Part shown: positions 1-6,347 of the stretch, in pieces
How the letters are laid out: every line of letters begins with the position of its first letter
How positions within the stretch are numbered: position 1 is the first letter of the stretch
NCBI GenBank assembly: GCA_025928435.1
Contig: JAICJM010000193.1
Span: forward strand, 1-7,234
Reading direction: 5' to 3'
Source of the DNA: Thermoleophilia bacterium
Lineage (GTDB): Bacteria > Actinomycetota > Thermoleophilia > Gaiellales > JAICJC01
DNA length: 7,234 nucleotides
Made by a program: the position numbers and the translations under genes
Notes under the pieces: generated by a model
What the model was told of the DNA's origin: nothing
The model's input: only the letters and a program-made list of their open reading frames with translations
Database searches by the model: none

Positions 1-438
1 ATGCTCGAGGTTGGCGCGGGCGTGGGCCAGCTCGGGATCGAGCCGGGCGGCGGCCCGGAAGAGGTCGGCGGCGGCGCCGGCCTCGCACAGCTCGTAGAGG
101 AGCACGCCCACGTGGTTCAGGAGCACCGGCTCGCGCGGCTCGCCCTCGAGCGCGTCCAGCAGGTGGGCGGCCCCGGCGATGAACGCCCGCACCCAGGCGT
201 CGACGTCGTCCGGCCGGTAGGCGAGGACGAGCTCCGCGAGGCGGCAGCGGGCCTGGTAGGCACGCTGATCGTCCTCCCACGTCGCGACGTCGGCGAAGAC
301 GGAGGCGAGACCGTCGAGGTCGGCGGCGGCGAGCCGTGTGGCGGCCACGCTGACCGCGAGGTCGACCCGGCCGCGCCAGTCTGCGGGGGCTGCCGGCGTC
401 GCCTGGGACGGGGCGATGGAGGAGGTGCGAAGCGCCAT
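1..438 (-). CDS. TPR-repeat protein, N-terminal part (cut by left edge)
   Basis: An open frame on the minus strand starts at ATG 438 and stays open to base 1, giving the first 146 residues. A TGA in the same frame at 450-448 rules out a longer N-terminus. Residues 104-137 fit the tetratricopeptide consensus well: L107, V110, G111, L114, A123, F127, A130 and P135 fall at repeat positions 4, 7, 8, 11, 20, 24, 27 and 32, and the helix of a next repeat follows. Residues 25-100 are also alpha-helical in character (for example WEDDQRAYQARCRLAELVLA) and may be degenerate repeats. No signal peptide or membrane segment is visible. TPR domains mediate protein-protein contacts, and they also occur fused to glycosyltransferases or regulators, so the overall role cannot be told from this fragment. 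No clear Shine-Dalgarno site precedes the start. The gene is divergent from the transporter gene, with 48 bases between their starts. Confidence 0.75.
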   Translation of the reverse strand, partial: MALRTSSIAPSQATPAAPADWRGRVDLAVSVAATRLAAADLDGLASVFADVATWEDDQRAYQARCRLAELVLAYRPDDVDAWVRAFIAGAAHLLDALEGEPREPVLLNHVGVLLYELCEAGAAADLFRAAARLDPELAHARANLEH

Positions 439-473
439 TCGCGGCAGTCATCGGCCATCGTGCCCCGCCGCTT

Positions 474-479
474 TAGACT
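474..479 (+). promoter_or_regulatory. -10 box TAGACT of transporter gene, leaderless start
   Basis: TAGACT matches the actinobacterial -10 pattern TANNNT. Seven bases separate it from ATG 487, so transcription would begin at the A of the start codon. No Shine-Dalgarno sequence lies upstream of that ATG, which agrees with a leaderless mRNA. No convincing -35 box is seen 16-19 bases upstream. The same hexamer recurs before the 2-oxoacid dehydrogenase gene and before the PilZ gene. Confidence 0.5.
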
Positions 480-486
480 GGCGTGC

Positions 487-1758
487 ATGCGTGACGGGAT
501 GAGCCGGCTCGGTACGCGGCTCGTCCCGCCGCTCGGTGCGCGGGCCTGGCGCCTGCTGGCGGGAGTGGTCGCGTTCGAGGTGGGAACGGGCATGACGCTG
601 CCGCTCGTGATCGTCTACCTGCACGGGCCGCGGGGGCTCGGGCTGGCCGCCGCCGGCCTCGCGCTCTCCGCCGTCGGCGCGGGCGGCCTGGCCGGCACGA
701 TCGCGGCCGGACCGATGGTCGACCGCCTCGGCGCCGGCTGGACGGCGGTCGCTGCGCTGCTGCTGGCCGGGGCCGGCACGCTCGGCTACCTGGCCGTCCA
801 CGGCCTCGCGTCCGCCGTCGCCGCGTCGCTGGCCCAGGGCGCCGGGTTCGCCGGGGCGTGGGTCGCCGTCATCCCACTGCTCGTGAGCGCCGTCCCGCCG
901 CCGCTGCGGGGCGACGTGCTGGCGACGAACTACGGCATCATCAACCTCGGCCTCGGGCTGGGGAGCACGGTCGCGGGCGTCGTGCTCGCGATCTCGCCCG
1001 ACGCCTTCGGCCCCCTCTTCGTGGCGGATGCCCTCACCTACGTGATCTTCGCGGCCTGGCTCGTGTGGCTCGGCGAGCTGCGCCGGACGGGCGCCGCGGC
1101 CGAGGTCGGTGCCGGGTCGCGGATCGGCTACGCGACGGTGATCCGCGATCCCGCCCTGCTCGTCGCCACCGGGCTCAACCTCCTGCTCGTCACGGCCGGG
1201 TACGCGCAGCTGACGTCGGCCTTCCCGGCGTGGGCGACCGGGCCGGTGGGCGTCTCGAAGAGCGTCGTCGGCTTCGCCTTCGCGGCCAACACCTGGGCGA
1301 TCGCGCTCGCCCAGCTGCCGGTCCTGGCCTACGTGCGCGCGCGCCGGCGGACGCGGGCGACCGCCGTCGCCGGCGTCCTCTTCGCCCTGTGCTGGCTCAT
1401 CGTGCTCGCCGCCGGGCAGCTGTCGACGGCAGCGGCCGCGAGCGCGGCGCTCATCGTCGCGGCGGCCGTGTTCGGCCTGGGCGAGACGTTCCTCTCACCC
1501 AGCCTGCCGGCGATCGTCAACGACGTGGCCGCCGAGGACGTCCGCGGCCGCTACGTCGCCGTGTACAGCACGTCCTGGCAGATCGGGCCGATGATCGGGC
1601 CGGCCGTCGCGGGCGCCGCCCTGGGGGCGGGCGCCGGCGGGGCGCTGATGGTCGGGCTGGCCGCGGCATGCGCGCTGGCGTGGCCCGCGGCCGTGCTCTG
1701 CGAGCGGCTCGTGCCGGCCTCGGCGAACCTGGCCGGGCCCGCTGATGCGGCCGGTTAA
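487..1758 (+). CDS. MFS transporter, 12 TM segments
   Basis: This encodes a 423-residue inner-membrane protein of the major facilitator superfamily, close to the usual 400-450 residues. It is almost entirely hydrophobic Ala/Gly/Leu/Val segments, about twelve by eye, with a short polar N-terminus (residues 1-20). The loop after the second segment holds a motif A-like signature, GPMVDRLG (residues 75-82), typical of drug/proton antiporters and related carriers. The central cytoplasmic loop is near residues 196-220 and the basic loop RARRRTR is at 284-290. The second half carries RGRYVAVY followed by a Gly/Pro-rich helix (353-380), as in multidrug-type MFS proteins. The substrate cannot be told. 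The frame is open to base 1, but that upstream part is antisense to the TPR gene and reads as low-quality sequence, so ATG 487 is preferred; ATG 499 is the alternative. The TAGACT box supports ATG 487. The gene stands alone, with no regulator next to it. Confidence 0.88.
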   Translation: MRDGMSRLGTRLVPPLGARAWRLLAGVVAFEVGTGMTLPLVIVYLHGPRGLGLAAAGLALSAVGAGGLAGTIAAGPMVDRLGAGWTAVAALLLAGAGTLGYLAVHGLASAVAASLAQGAGFAGAWVAVIPLLVSAVPPPLRGDVLATNYGIINLGLGLGSTVAGVVLAISPDAFGPLFVADALTYVIFAAWLVWLGELRRTGAAAEVGAGSRIGYATVIRDPALLVATGLNLLLVTAGYAQLTSAFPAWATGPVGVSKSVVGFAFAANTWAIALAQLPVLAYVRARRRTRATAVAGVLFALCWLIVLAAGQLSTAAAASAALIVAAAVFGLGETFLSPSLPAIVNDVAAEDVRGRYVAVYSTSWQIGPMIGPAVAGAALGAGAGGALMVGLAAACALAWPAAVLCERLVPASANLAGPADAAG

Positions 1759-1771
1759 TCGGCGGAAGGGG

Positions 1772-1787
1772 ACCGGCCGCGGCCGGT
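1772..1787. terminator. GC-rich perfect palindrome after transporter gene, possible weak terminator
   Basis: The 16-base self-complementary sequence ACCGGCCGCGGCCGGT lies 13 bases after the transporter stop codon. It could fold as a 6-bp stem with a 4-base loop, or as a shorter-loop variant. No T-run follows, so intrinsic termination is only possible. In DNA this rich in GC a palindrome of this kind can occur by chance. Confidence 0.3.
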
Positions 1788-1845
1788 GAATACGATCTTG
1801 CCCGGTTCCCCCGAACGTGTGACGTGGCTCTCGGGTAGGGGTAAC

Positions 1846-1851
1846 TAGACT
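1846..1851 (+). promoter_or_regulatory. -10 box TAGACT of E1 alpha-beta operon
   Basis: TAGACT (within AACTAGACTCC) is identical to the boxes before the transporter and PilZ genes. It predicts a transcription start near 1858-1859. That is just past the first in-frame GTG (1855) and favours a downstream start (GTG 1903 or 1933) for the E1 alpha gene, with a leader of about 45 or 75 bases. No clear -35 element is visible. Confidence 0.45.
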
Positions 1852-1902
1852 CCGGTGCTCGGGACCCTCCCCGAACCGACCCGAACTCTCGATCGATCGT
1901 CA

Positions 1903-2934
1903 GTGACATCTCCCGCGCGCAAGATCTCGTCCGTGCCTGCGCCGCAGCCCGCCCGGGTCTCCGACGAGTCCGCGATGGACCTCTACTACTGGATGTCCCT
2001 CACGCGGGCGGTCGAGGAGCGGGCGCTGAACCTCTACCGCCAGGGCAAGCTGCCCGGGAGCTACTACACGGGGCGCGGGCAGGAGGCCATCGCCGTCGGC
2101 ATCGCGCTGCCGCTGCGGCACGGCGAGGAGGGCGACTGGCTCTCGCCGTGGATCCGCGATCTCGGCTCCTACCTCGTCCACGGCGTCCCGCCGTGGCGGA
2201 TCTTCGCCCAGTTCATGGGCAAGGCCGGGTCGACGACGCGCGGCAAGGACGGCAACCTGCACATCGGCGGGCGCGAGTGGAACATCCCCTGCCAGGTGTC
2301 GCACATGGCGGACATGATCCCCCTGACCGTCGGCGCGGCGCTCGCGTACAAGCAGCGCGGTGAGGATCGGGTGGCGATGACGAGCTTCGGCGACGCCGCC
2401 ACCTCGCGCGGAGATTTCCACGAGGGCCTGAACATCGCCGCGGTGCTCGACGTGCCGGCGGTGTTCGTGGCCGAGAACAACGGCTGGGGCTACTCCACGC
2501 CGATCTCGAAGCAGACCAAGGTGACCGAGCTGTACCGCAAGGCCGCCTCGTACGGCATCCCGGCGACGTCGGTCGACGGCAACGACGCCTTCGCGGTGCA
2601 CGGCGCGGTGACCGCCGCCGTCGAGGCCGCCCGCGCGGGCCAGGGGCCGCAGTTCATCGAGTGCCGGACGTACCGCATGGGCGGCCACGCGGCGCACGAC
2701 AAGTACGAGAGCTACATGCCCATGGAGGTGCTCGCCGAATGGTCGGACAAGGATCCGATCAAGCGGCTCGAGAACGTCCTTATCGAGGAGCGCTCGGTCC
2801 CGGAGGGCAAGCTCGAGAACGTCCGCGACCGCGTCCGCGACGAGGTGCGCGAGGCGGTCGAGAAGGCCGACCACGACGGCTACCCAGACGCGTCCGAGGC
2901 GCACGAGGGCGTCTTCGCCGACGAGGCCCCGTAG
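1903..2934 (+). CDS. 2-oxoacid dehydrogenase E1 component, alpha subunit (TPP-dependent)
   Basis: This is the alpha subunit of a heterotetrameric E1 that decarboxylates a 2-oxoacid (pyruvate or branched-chain type) or cleaves acetoin, using thiamine diphosphate, and passes the acyl group to a lipoyl-E2. The 343 residues match the usual 320-370. Visible signatures are GRGQEA (57-62), GKDGNLHIG (114-122) and the TPP/Mg motif, beginning GDAATSRGDFHEGLN at 163 and ending in N192-N193. The region after Y257-R258 is the usual phosphorylation loop, but here it reads HAAHD (262-266), with Ala where HS is common. The start is uncertain. GTG 1855 is in frame but lies before the predicted transcription start, and ATG 1975 would remove the conserved VSDESAMDLYYW helix, so GTG 1903 (or 1933) is preferred. 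No strong Shine-Dalgarno is seen. Two bases separate its stop from the beta gene. Substrate specificity cannot be assigned. Confidence 0.9.
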   Translation: MTSPARKISSVPAPQPARVSDESAMDLYYWMSLTRAVEERALNLYRQGKLPGSYYTGRGQEAIAVGIALPLRHGEEGDWLSPWIRDLGSYLVHGVPPWRIFAQFMGKAGSTTRGKDGNLHIGGREWNIPCQVSHMADMIPLTVGAALAYKQRGEDRVAMTSFGDAATSRGDFHEGLNIAAVLDVPAVFVAENNGWGYSTPISKQTKVTELYRKAASYGIPATSVDGNDAFAVHGAVTAAVEAARAGQGPQFIECRTYRMGGHAAHDKYESYMPMEVLAEWSDKDPIKRLENVLIEERSVPEGKLENVRDRVRDEVREAVEKADHDGYPDASEAHEGVFADEAP

Positions 2935-2936
2935 CC

Positions 2937-3917
2937 ATGCCCGAGCTGACCTACCTCGAGGCGATCAACGCCGCCCTCCACGACGAGATGGAGGCCGACC
3001 CGCGCGTCTTCTGCCTGGGCGAGGACGTCGGCAAGCAGGGCGGCGCCTTCGGCGCGACCAAGGGCCTGCAGCAGAAGTACGGCGTCATGCGCTCGATCGA
3101 CACCCCCGTGGCCGAGGCCGGGATCGCCGGCGTGGCGGTCGGGGCGGCGATGGCCGGGCAGCGGCCGGTGGCCGAGATGCAGTTCGGCGACTTCGTCTCG
3201 ATCGCGTTCGACCAGCTCATCACCTGCGCCGCCAAGATGCACTACCGCATCGGCTGGGCGGTGCCGATGGTCATGCGCTGCCCCAACGGCGGCGGCGTCG
3301 GCGGCGGGCCGTACCACTCGGAGAACGTCGAGGCCTGGTTTCACCACCACGCCGGCCTGAAGATCGTCTGCCCGGCCACGGCCGAGGACGCCTACGGCCT
3401 GCTGCGAGCGTCGATCCAGGATCCCAACCCGGTCGTGTTCTGCGAGCACAAGTTCCTCTACCGGCGCGAGAAGGGCGACGTCCCGACCGGCGCGGACGGC
3501 GCCGTGGCGAAGATCGGCGAGGCGCGCGTCATCCGGCCGGGCACCGACCTGACGATCGTGACCTACGCTGCGACTGTGCAGCTCTCGCTGTCCGTGGCCG
3601 AGACGCTCGCCGCCGAGGACGTGTCCGTCGAGGTCATCGACCTGCGCACCCTCGTCCCGTTCGATGCCGAGACGGTGCTCGAGTCCGTGCGCAAGACCGG
3701 CAAGGCGCTGATCGTGCATGAGGACAACCTCACGGGCGGCTTCGGCGCCGAGGTGGCGGCCGTCGTCGCCCAGCAGGCGTTCGAGCATCTCGACGCGCCG
3801 GTCACCCGCGTCGCGGCTCTCGACACGCCGATCCCGTTCTCGCCCGTGCTCGAGCGCGAGTATCTGCCGACCGAGGAGGACATCCTCGCGGCGGCCCGCG
3901 ATCTCGCCGCCTACTAG
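2937..3917 (+). CDS. 2-oxoacid dehydrogenase E1 component, beta subunit
   Basis: This is the partner of the alpha subunit just upstream; the 2-base gap implies translational coupling in one operon. At 326 residues it has the normal family length. It shows the transketolase-type pyrimidine-binding domain: GEDVG (28-32), then DTPVAE (55-60), whose E60 corresponds to the glutamate that activates the TPP aminopyrimidine, and GGGPYHSEN (122-130), with the conserved active-site-loop His at 127. The C-terminal transketolase domain has DLRTLVPFD (235-243), a helix-strand unit ending in IVHED (259-263), and the typical ending YLPTEEDILAAA (309-320). ATG 2937 is chosen because the protein begins exactly where family members do. 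No E2 acyltransferase or E3 gene follows, unlike the common E1a-E1b-E2 order; the next gene is an unrelated diguanylate cyclase behind its own apparent promoter. The lipoyl partner must be encoded elsewhere. Confidence 0.93.
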   Translation: MPELTYLEAINAALHDEMEADPRVFCLGEDVGKQGGAFGATKGLQQKYGVMRSIDTPVAEAGIAGVAVGAAMAGQRPVAEMQFGDFVSIAFDQLITCAAKMHYRIGWAVPMVMRCPNGGGVGGGPYHSENVEAWFHHHAGLKIVCPATAEDAYGLLRASIQDPNPVVFCEHKFLYRREKGDVPTGADGAVAKIGEARVIRPGTDLTIVTYAATVQLSLSVAETLAAEDVSVEVIDLRTLVPFDAETVLESVRKTGKALIVHEDNLTGGFGAEVAAVVAQQAFEHLDAPVTRVAALDTPIPFSPVLEREYLPTEEDILAAARDLAAY

Positions 3918-3925
3918 AACGAGGA

Positions 3926-3944
3926 TCGCCGCTGCGCACGGCGA
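3926..3944 (+). terminator. Small hairpin after E1 beta gene, possible weak terminator
   Basis: TCGCCG (3926-3931) can pair with CGGCGA (3939-3944) around a 7-base loop, 8 bases after the E1 beta stop codon. The stem is only 6 bp and is followed by A residues rather than T, so its role as a terminator is uncertain. Confidence 0.22.
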
Positions 3945-3972
3945 AAAAGCCCTGGTTGACGCGGGAATCGTG

Positions 3973-3978
3973 TAATTT
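3973..3978 (+). promoter_or_regulatory. Candidate -10 box TAATTT of diguanylate cyclase gene
   Basis: TAATTT (in TGTAATTTCT) is the most AT-rich stretch of the 99-base gap between E1 beta and the cyclase gene and fits TANNNT. It predicts a leader of about 30 bases before ATG 4017, which holds the ribosome binding site. The nearby TTGAC (3956-3960) is only 12 bases upstream and cannot act as its -35. A near-identical decamer, TCTAATTTGT, precedes the response regulator gene at almost the same distance from its ATG. Confidence 0.35.
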
Positions 3979-4016
3979 CTGTCGGGAACGGGTCGTGCGA
4001 GAGGGTTAGAGGCCGG

Positions 4017-5888
4017 ATGCGCTTTCGCCACAAGCTTTCCATCGTGCTGGTCGGGCTGGCGATCGTGCCGCTGGCAGCCGCCGGCGTGCTCGTCGCCGCG
4101 CTTCTGCAGCGCGACCAGGTGACGCGGGTCGACAACCGCGTGTCGCAATCGGCGCAGGGCGTCGCGCAGGCTTTCAGCCTCGAGGCGACGGATGCGTCCA
4201 GCTACGCGCAAAGGGTCGCCGCCGATCCCAAGGTCGCCCTGCTCTTCGCCGGCAAGCAGGCCCCGGCGTCGATGCCCGGAAGCGTCAATCCGCCGTCCGG
4301 AATGACGGTCGTCCTCGTCGGGAAGCATCGAAAGCTGATCGCCGGCAAGCCCCCGTCCGGGCCCGCGCTGCTGACCCCGGCCTTCTACCGGGATTCCAAG
4401 AAACGGCGGATCGGGGCGATCGAGGTTTACGTCCGCCTCGGACAGCCGCTCCTTCAGAAGCTGACGGACGCCAGGTGGCCTGAGAACGTGGGGTTCGCGC
4501 TCGTCGTGCGGGGACGGGTGATCGCGTCGTCCAACGGTCCGGGAGGCTCGGCATCGGGTCTGCGGGTCAAGGTCGGTTCGGCGACCGTCGCCGGAGTGGA
4601 TGTGCGAGCGCAGGCGATCAGGCTCACCGGAGTCAAGGGCGGCCCGGCGTATATCGTCGCGACCTACCCGTCGTCGACGCTCTCGAATGCCATCGACTCG
4701 CAGCGGCTGCGGATCCTCGTGCCGCTCCTGCTGCTCGGGCTCGTGCTCATCGGCGGCGCGATCTTCGCGGCCGATCGCATCTCGCGGGCGTTGACCGAGC
4801 TCGCCGGCCGCGCCGCGGGGCTCACCCGCGGCCGCACCGGTGGCGACGAGCTGACCCAGCTCGGCGCCACCATCGACGAGATCTCGACCGAGCTCACGTC
4901 GCGCATGGGCGAGCTCGAGGCCGAGCGGGGCCGCTTCAAGGAGACGCTCCAGCGCTACGGCGAGACGCTGGCCGCGACGCACGACCTGAACGCGCTCGTG
5001 GGCGCCGTGCTCGACACGGCGGTGCAGGCGACGCGCGCCCGTGGCGGCCGGCTCCTGCTCTACGACGCCGAGCGGGGCGAGGCGATCGAGCAGGCTCGCA
5101 TCGGCACCGCCCGCGGCATGCGCTCCGACCTGCCCGTGGTGGTCGCGGCGGGCGACGGCCTGGAGGGCGACGCGCTCGCCACGCACGAGCCGCGCGTGAG
5201 CCAGGTGCCGCGCGCCGTGCTCGCCGTGCCGATCCTGCGCGAGCACCATCTGCTCGGCCTCGTGACGGCGGTCGACCCCGAGGAGGGCGCCTTCTCGGAC
5301 GAGGACGTCGAGGCGCTCTCGGCGCTGGCCGTCCAGGCCGGGGTGGCGATCGAGAATGCCCGGCTGCACCGCGTCGTCGAGCGCCAGGCGGTGACCGATT
5401 CGCTCACCGGTCTTGCCAACAGGCGACAGTTCTACGAGGTCCTCGGGCGCGAGTACGAGCGCGCGCAGCGGTTCGGGCAGCCCGTCTCGCTGATCCTGCT
5501 CGACATCGACGACTTCAAGCTGATCAACGACAGCCGCGGCCACCTGGCCGGCGACGCCGTCCTACACAGCGTCGCGGCGACCCTCGCCGAGGTCATCCGC
5601 GAGATCGACCTGGCCTCCCGCTACGGCGGCGAGGAGTTCGCCGTGCTGCTGCCGCAGACCGGGCCGGAGGGCGCCGCGAACCTCGCAGAGCGTCTCCGCA
5701 GCGAGATCGCCGCCCGCTCGATCCGGTTCGGGACCGAGGAGATCACCGGCGTGACGGCCAGCTTCGGCGTCGCGGCGGGCCCCGTGCACGAGCAGACCCA
5801 GATCGACCTGATCGCCTCCGCGGACGCGGCCCTCTACCAGGCCAAGCGCGAGGGGAAGAACCACGTCACGGTGTCCGGCGCGTGGTGA
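4017..5888 (+). CDS. Membrane diguanylate cyclase (sensor region-HAMP-GAF-GGDEF)
   Basis: This 623-residue inner-membrane enzyme is predicted to make cyclic di-GMP from two GTP. A basic N-terminus (MRFRHK) and TM1 (about 8-30) lead to an extracytoplasmic sensor region (about 31-231) of unrecognised, perhaps Cache-like, fold. TM2 (about 232-252), a HAMP-like segment (about 253-303), a helical linker, a GAF domain (about 322-450) and a GGDEF domain (about 456-620) follow. The cyclase domain begins with the usual TDSLTGLANRR (460-470). It has the metal and substrate residues of DIDDFKLIND (496-505), the active signature GGEEF (537-541), and RxxD at R528-D531 five residues before it, which is the allosteric product-inhibition site. 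It therefore looks catalytically competent and feedback-controlled. No EAL or HD-GYP domain is present. AGAGG (4008-4012) lies 4 bases before ATG 4017, and GAGAGGG (3999-4005) lies 11 bases before it. The likely receptor, a double-PilZ protein, is encoded two genes downstream on the other strand. Confidence 0.92.
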   Translation: MRFRHKLSIVLVGLAIVPLAAAGVLVAALLQRDQVTRVDNRVSQSAQGVAQAFSLEATDASSYAQRVAADPKVALLFAGKQAPASMPGSVNPPSGMTVVLVGKHRKLIAGKPPSGPALLTPAFYRDSKKRRIGAIEVYVRLGQPLLQKLTDARWPENVGFALVVRGRVIASSNGPGGSASGLRVKVGSATVAGVDVRAQAIRLTGVKGGPAYIVATYPSSTLSNAIDSQRLRILVPLLLLGLVLIGGAIFAADRISRALTELAGRAAGLTRGRTGGDELTQLGATIDEISTELTSRMGELEAERGRFKETLQRYGETLAATHDLNALVGAVLDTAVQATRARGGRLLLYDAERGEAIEQARIGTARGMRSDLPVVVAAGDGLEGDALATHEPRVSQVPRAVLAVPILREHHLLGLVTAVDPEEGAFSDEDVEALSALAVQAGVAIENARLHRVVERQAVTDSLTGLANRRQFYEVLGREYERAQRFGQPVSLILLDIDDFKLINDSRGHLAGDAVLHSVAATLAEVIREIDLASRYGGEEFAVLLPQTGPEGAANLAERLRSEIAARSIRFGTEEITGVTASFGVAAGPVHEQTQIDLIASADAALYQAKREGKNHVTVSGAW

Positions 5889-5929
5889 CGAACGGAGTCA
5901 GAATGCGGACGGGCAGCCCCACAAGTTGG

Positions 5930-5935
5930 TACACT
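5930..5935 (+). promoter_or_regulatory. Candidate -10 box TACACT of small acidic protein gene
   Basis: TACACT (in TTGGTACACTCATCC) fits TANNNT in the gap after the cyclase gene and predicts a leader of about 50 bases. No -35 is evident. It overlaps the first arm of the inverted repeat at 5932-5967, so either the promoter is controlled through that repeat or one of the two assignments is wrong. Confidence 0.35.
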
Positions 5936-5967
5936 CATCCGAGCGCGGGGGCGGCGCTGGGTGAGTG
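5932..5967 (+). repeat. Long imperfect inverted repeat (hairpin) between cyclase and acidic-protein genes
   Basis: CACTCATCC (5932-5940) pairs with GGGTGAGTG (5959-5967), with one T-G wobble. After a bulged G5941, AGCGC (5942-5946) pairs with GCGCT (5954-5958) around a 7-base loop. The result is a 14-bp stem between the cyclase stop (5888) and the ribosome binding site of the next gene (5979). No T-run follows. It could be a terminator or processing site for the cyclase mRNA, a leader structure, or a protein-binding operator; the sequence alone does not decide. Confidence 0.5.
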
Positions 5968-5978
5968 AATCTGAACTT

Positions 5979-5986
5979 GAGAGGGG
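5979..5986 (+). promoter_or_regulatory. Strong ribosome binding site of acidic-protein gene
   Basis: GAGAGGGG lies 7 bases before ATG 5994. It decides the start of the small acidic protein against the in-frame GTG 5961, which sits in the inverted repeat with no ribosome binding site. Confidence 0.7.
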
Positions 5987-5993
5987 ACTGCCG

Positions 5994-6305
5994 ATGACCA
6001 TGGACGGCTCGCTGTTTACGTCTGCGATCGAACATCATCTCGAGCTGAAGCGCAGGAATCAGCATCTCGACGACGACCTGCCTCTCGACGAGTTCATTGG
6101 TGACGATCCTTTCGCCAACCACCCGCTCTTCAAGACCGAGGCCGACGCCCGGCGCGAGGAGGAGGAGACCGGCGAGCACCCCGTGGTGGCGCACATGCAC
6201 GAGCCGCCCGTCGAGGACACCCAGAGCATGCCGGCCGTCGAGACGACGGACGAGCCGCTCGGGTGGATGGAGACGAAGACCGCCACCGAGTTCAGCTGGG
6301 ACTGA
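5994..6305 (+). CDS. Small acidic protein of unknown function
   Basis: I do not recognise this 103-residue protein. It is very acidic, with about 26 Asp/Glu against 7 Lys/Arg. Acidic runs include HLDDDLPLDEF (24-34) and REEEETGEH (54-62), and the second half is rich in Pro, Glu and Thr, so it is probably extended or disordered. A possible amphipathic helix occupies residues 7-24 (LFTSAIEHHLELKRRNQH), and FIGDDPFANHPLF (34-46) looks like a conserved short motif. There is no signal peptide, membrane segment or cysteine. The start is fixed by the strong ribosome binding site at 5979-5986. The first codons are less GC-rich than the rest (for example TTT ACG TCT), as is common at translation starts. 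It lies between a diguanylate cyclase and a convergent double-PilZ gene, so a role as adaptor or regulator in cyclic-di-GMP signalling is possible, but only position supports this. Confidence 0.75.
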   Translation: MTMDGSLFTSAIEHHLELKRRNQHLDDDLPLDEFIGDDPFANHPLFKTEADARREEEETGEHPVVAHMHEPPVEDTQSMPAVETTDEPLGWMETKTATEFSWD

Positions 6306-6314
6306 TCCCGGCGC

Positions 6315-6347
6315 CTGAATAAACGGGGTCTGACCCCGTTTATTCAG
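6315..6347. terminator. Perfect 15-bp inverted repeat between convergent genes, likely bidirectional terminator
   Basis: CTGAATAAACGGGGT (6315-6329) and its exact reverse complement (6333-6347) flank the 3-base loop CTG. The stem has a GC core (CGGGG/CCCCG) and an AT-rich base, so on both strands an A-rich side precedes it and GTTTATT follows, as in bidirectional terminators. It starts 9 bases after the acidic-protein stop, and the stop codon of the opposite PilZ gene (6346-6344) lies inside its right arm. The GGGGTCTGACCCC core also resembles dispersed palindromic repeats that I recall from other bacterial genomes, so a repeat-element origin is possible. Confidence 0.7.

Noticed and set aside
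1..486. N-terminal extension of the transporter frame back to base 1
   Set aside because: The translation is Gly/Glu/Val-rich with no family resemblance, and it is antisense to a well-formed TPR coding frame. The leaderless TAGACT-ATG arrangement fixes the start at 487.
448..801. Minus-strand frame just upstream of the TPR gene in the same frame
   Set aside because: It ends at the TGA at 450-448 before the TPR start, and its Gln/Arg/Ala/Pro-rich sequence is antisense to transporter membrane segments. It is not a broken N-terminus of the TPR gene.
1900..2904. 334-codon minus-strand frame opposite E1 alpha
   Set aside because: It is a His/Arg/Val-rich shadow of a strongly conserved gene, with no motif of its own.
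2661..2936. N-terminal extension of the E1 beta frame
   Set aside because: The extension is Arg/Gly-rich out-of-frame reading of the end of E1 alpha; ATG 2937 matches the family start exactly.
3956..3961. TTGACG as -35 box for the cyclase promoter
   Set aside because: Only 11 bases separate it from TAATTT, and no -10-like hexamer lies 16-18 bases downstream.
3918..4016. Cyclic-di-GMP riboswitch before the cyclase gene
   Set aside because: The gap is 99 bases with only a small 6-bp hairpin; I see none of the conserved blocks of the known c-di-GMP riboswitch classes.
2880..5543. 887-codon open frame on the minus strand, antisense to E1 beta and the cyclase
   Set aside because: It is rich in His, Arg, Asp, Gly and Val without any domain, and it runs opposite two clearly recognisable proteins. 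Long antisense frames are expected in DNA with high third-position GC.
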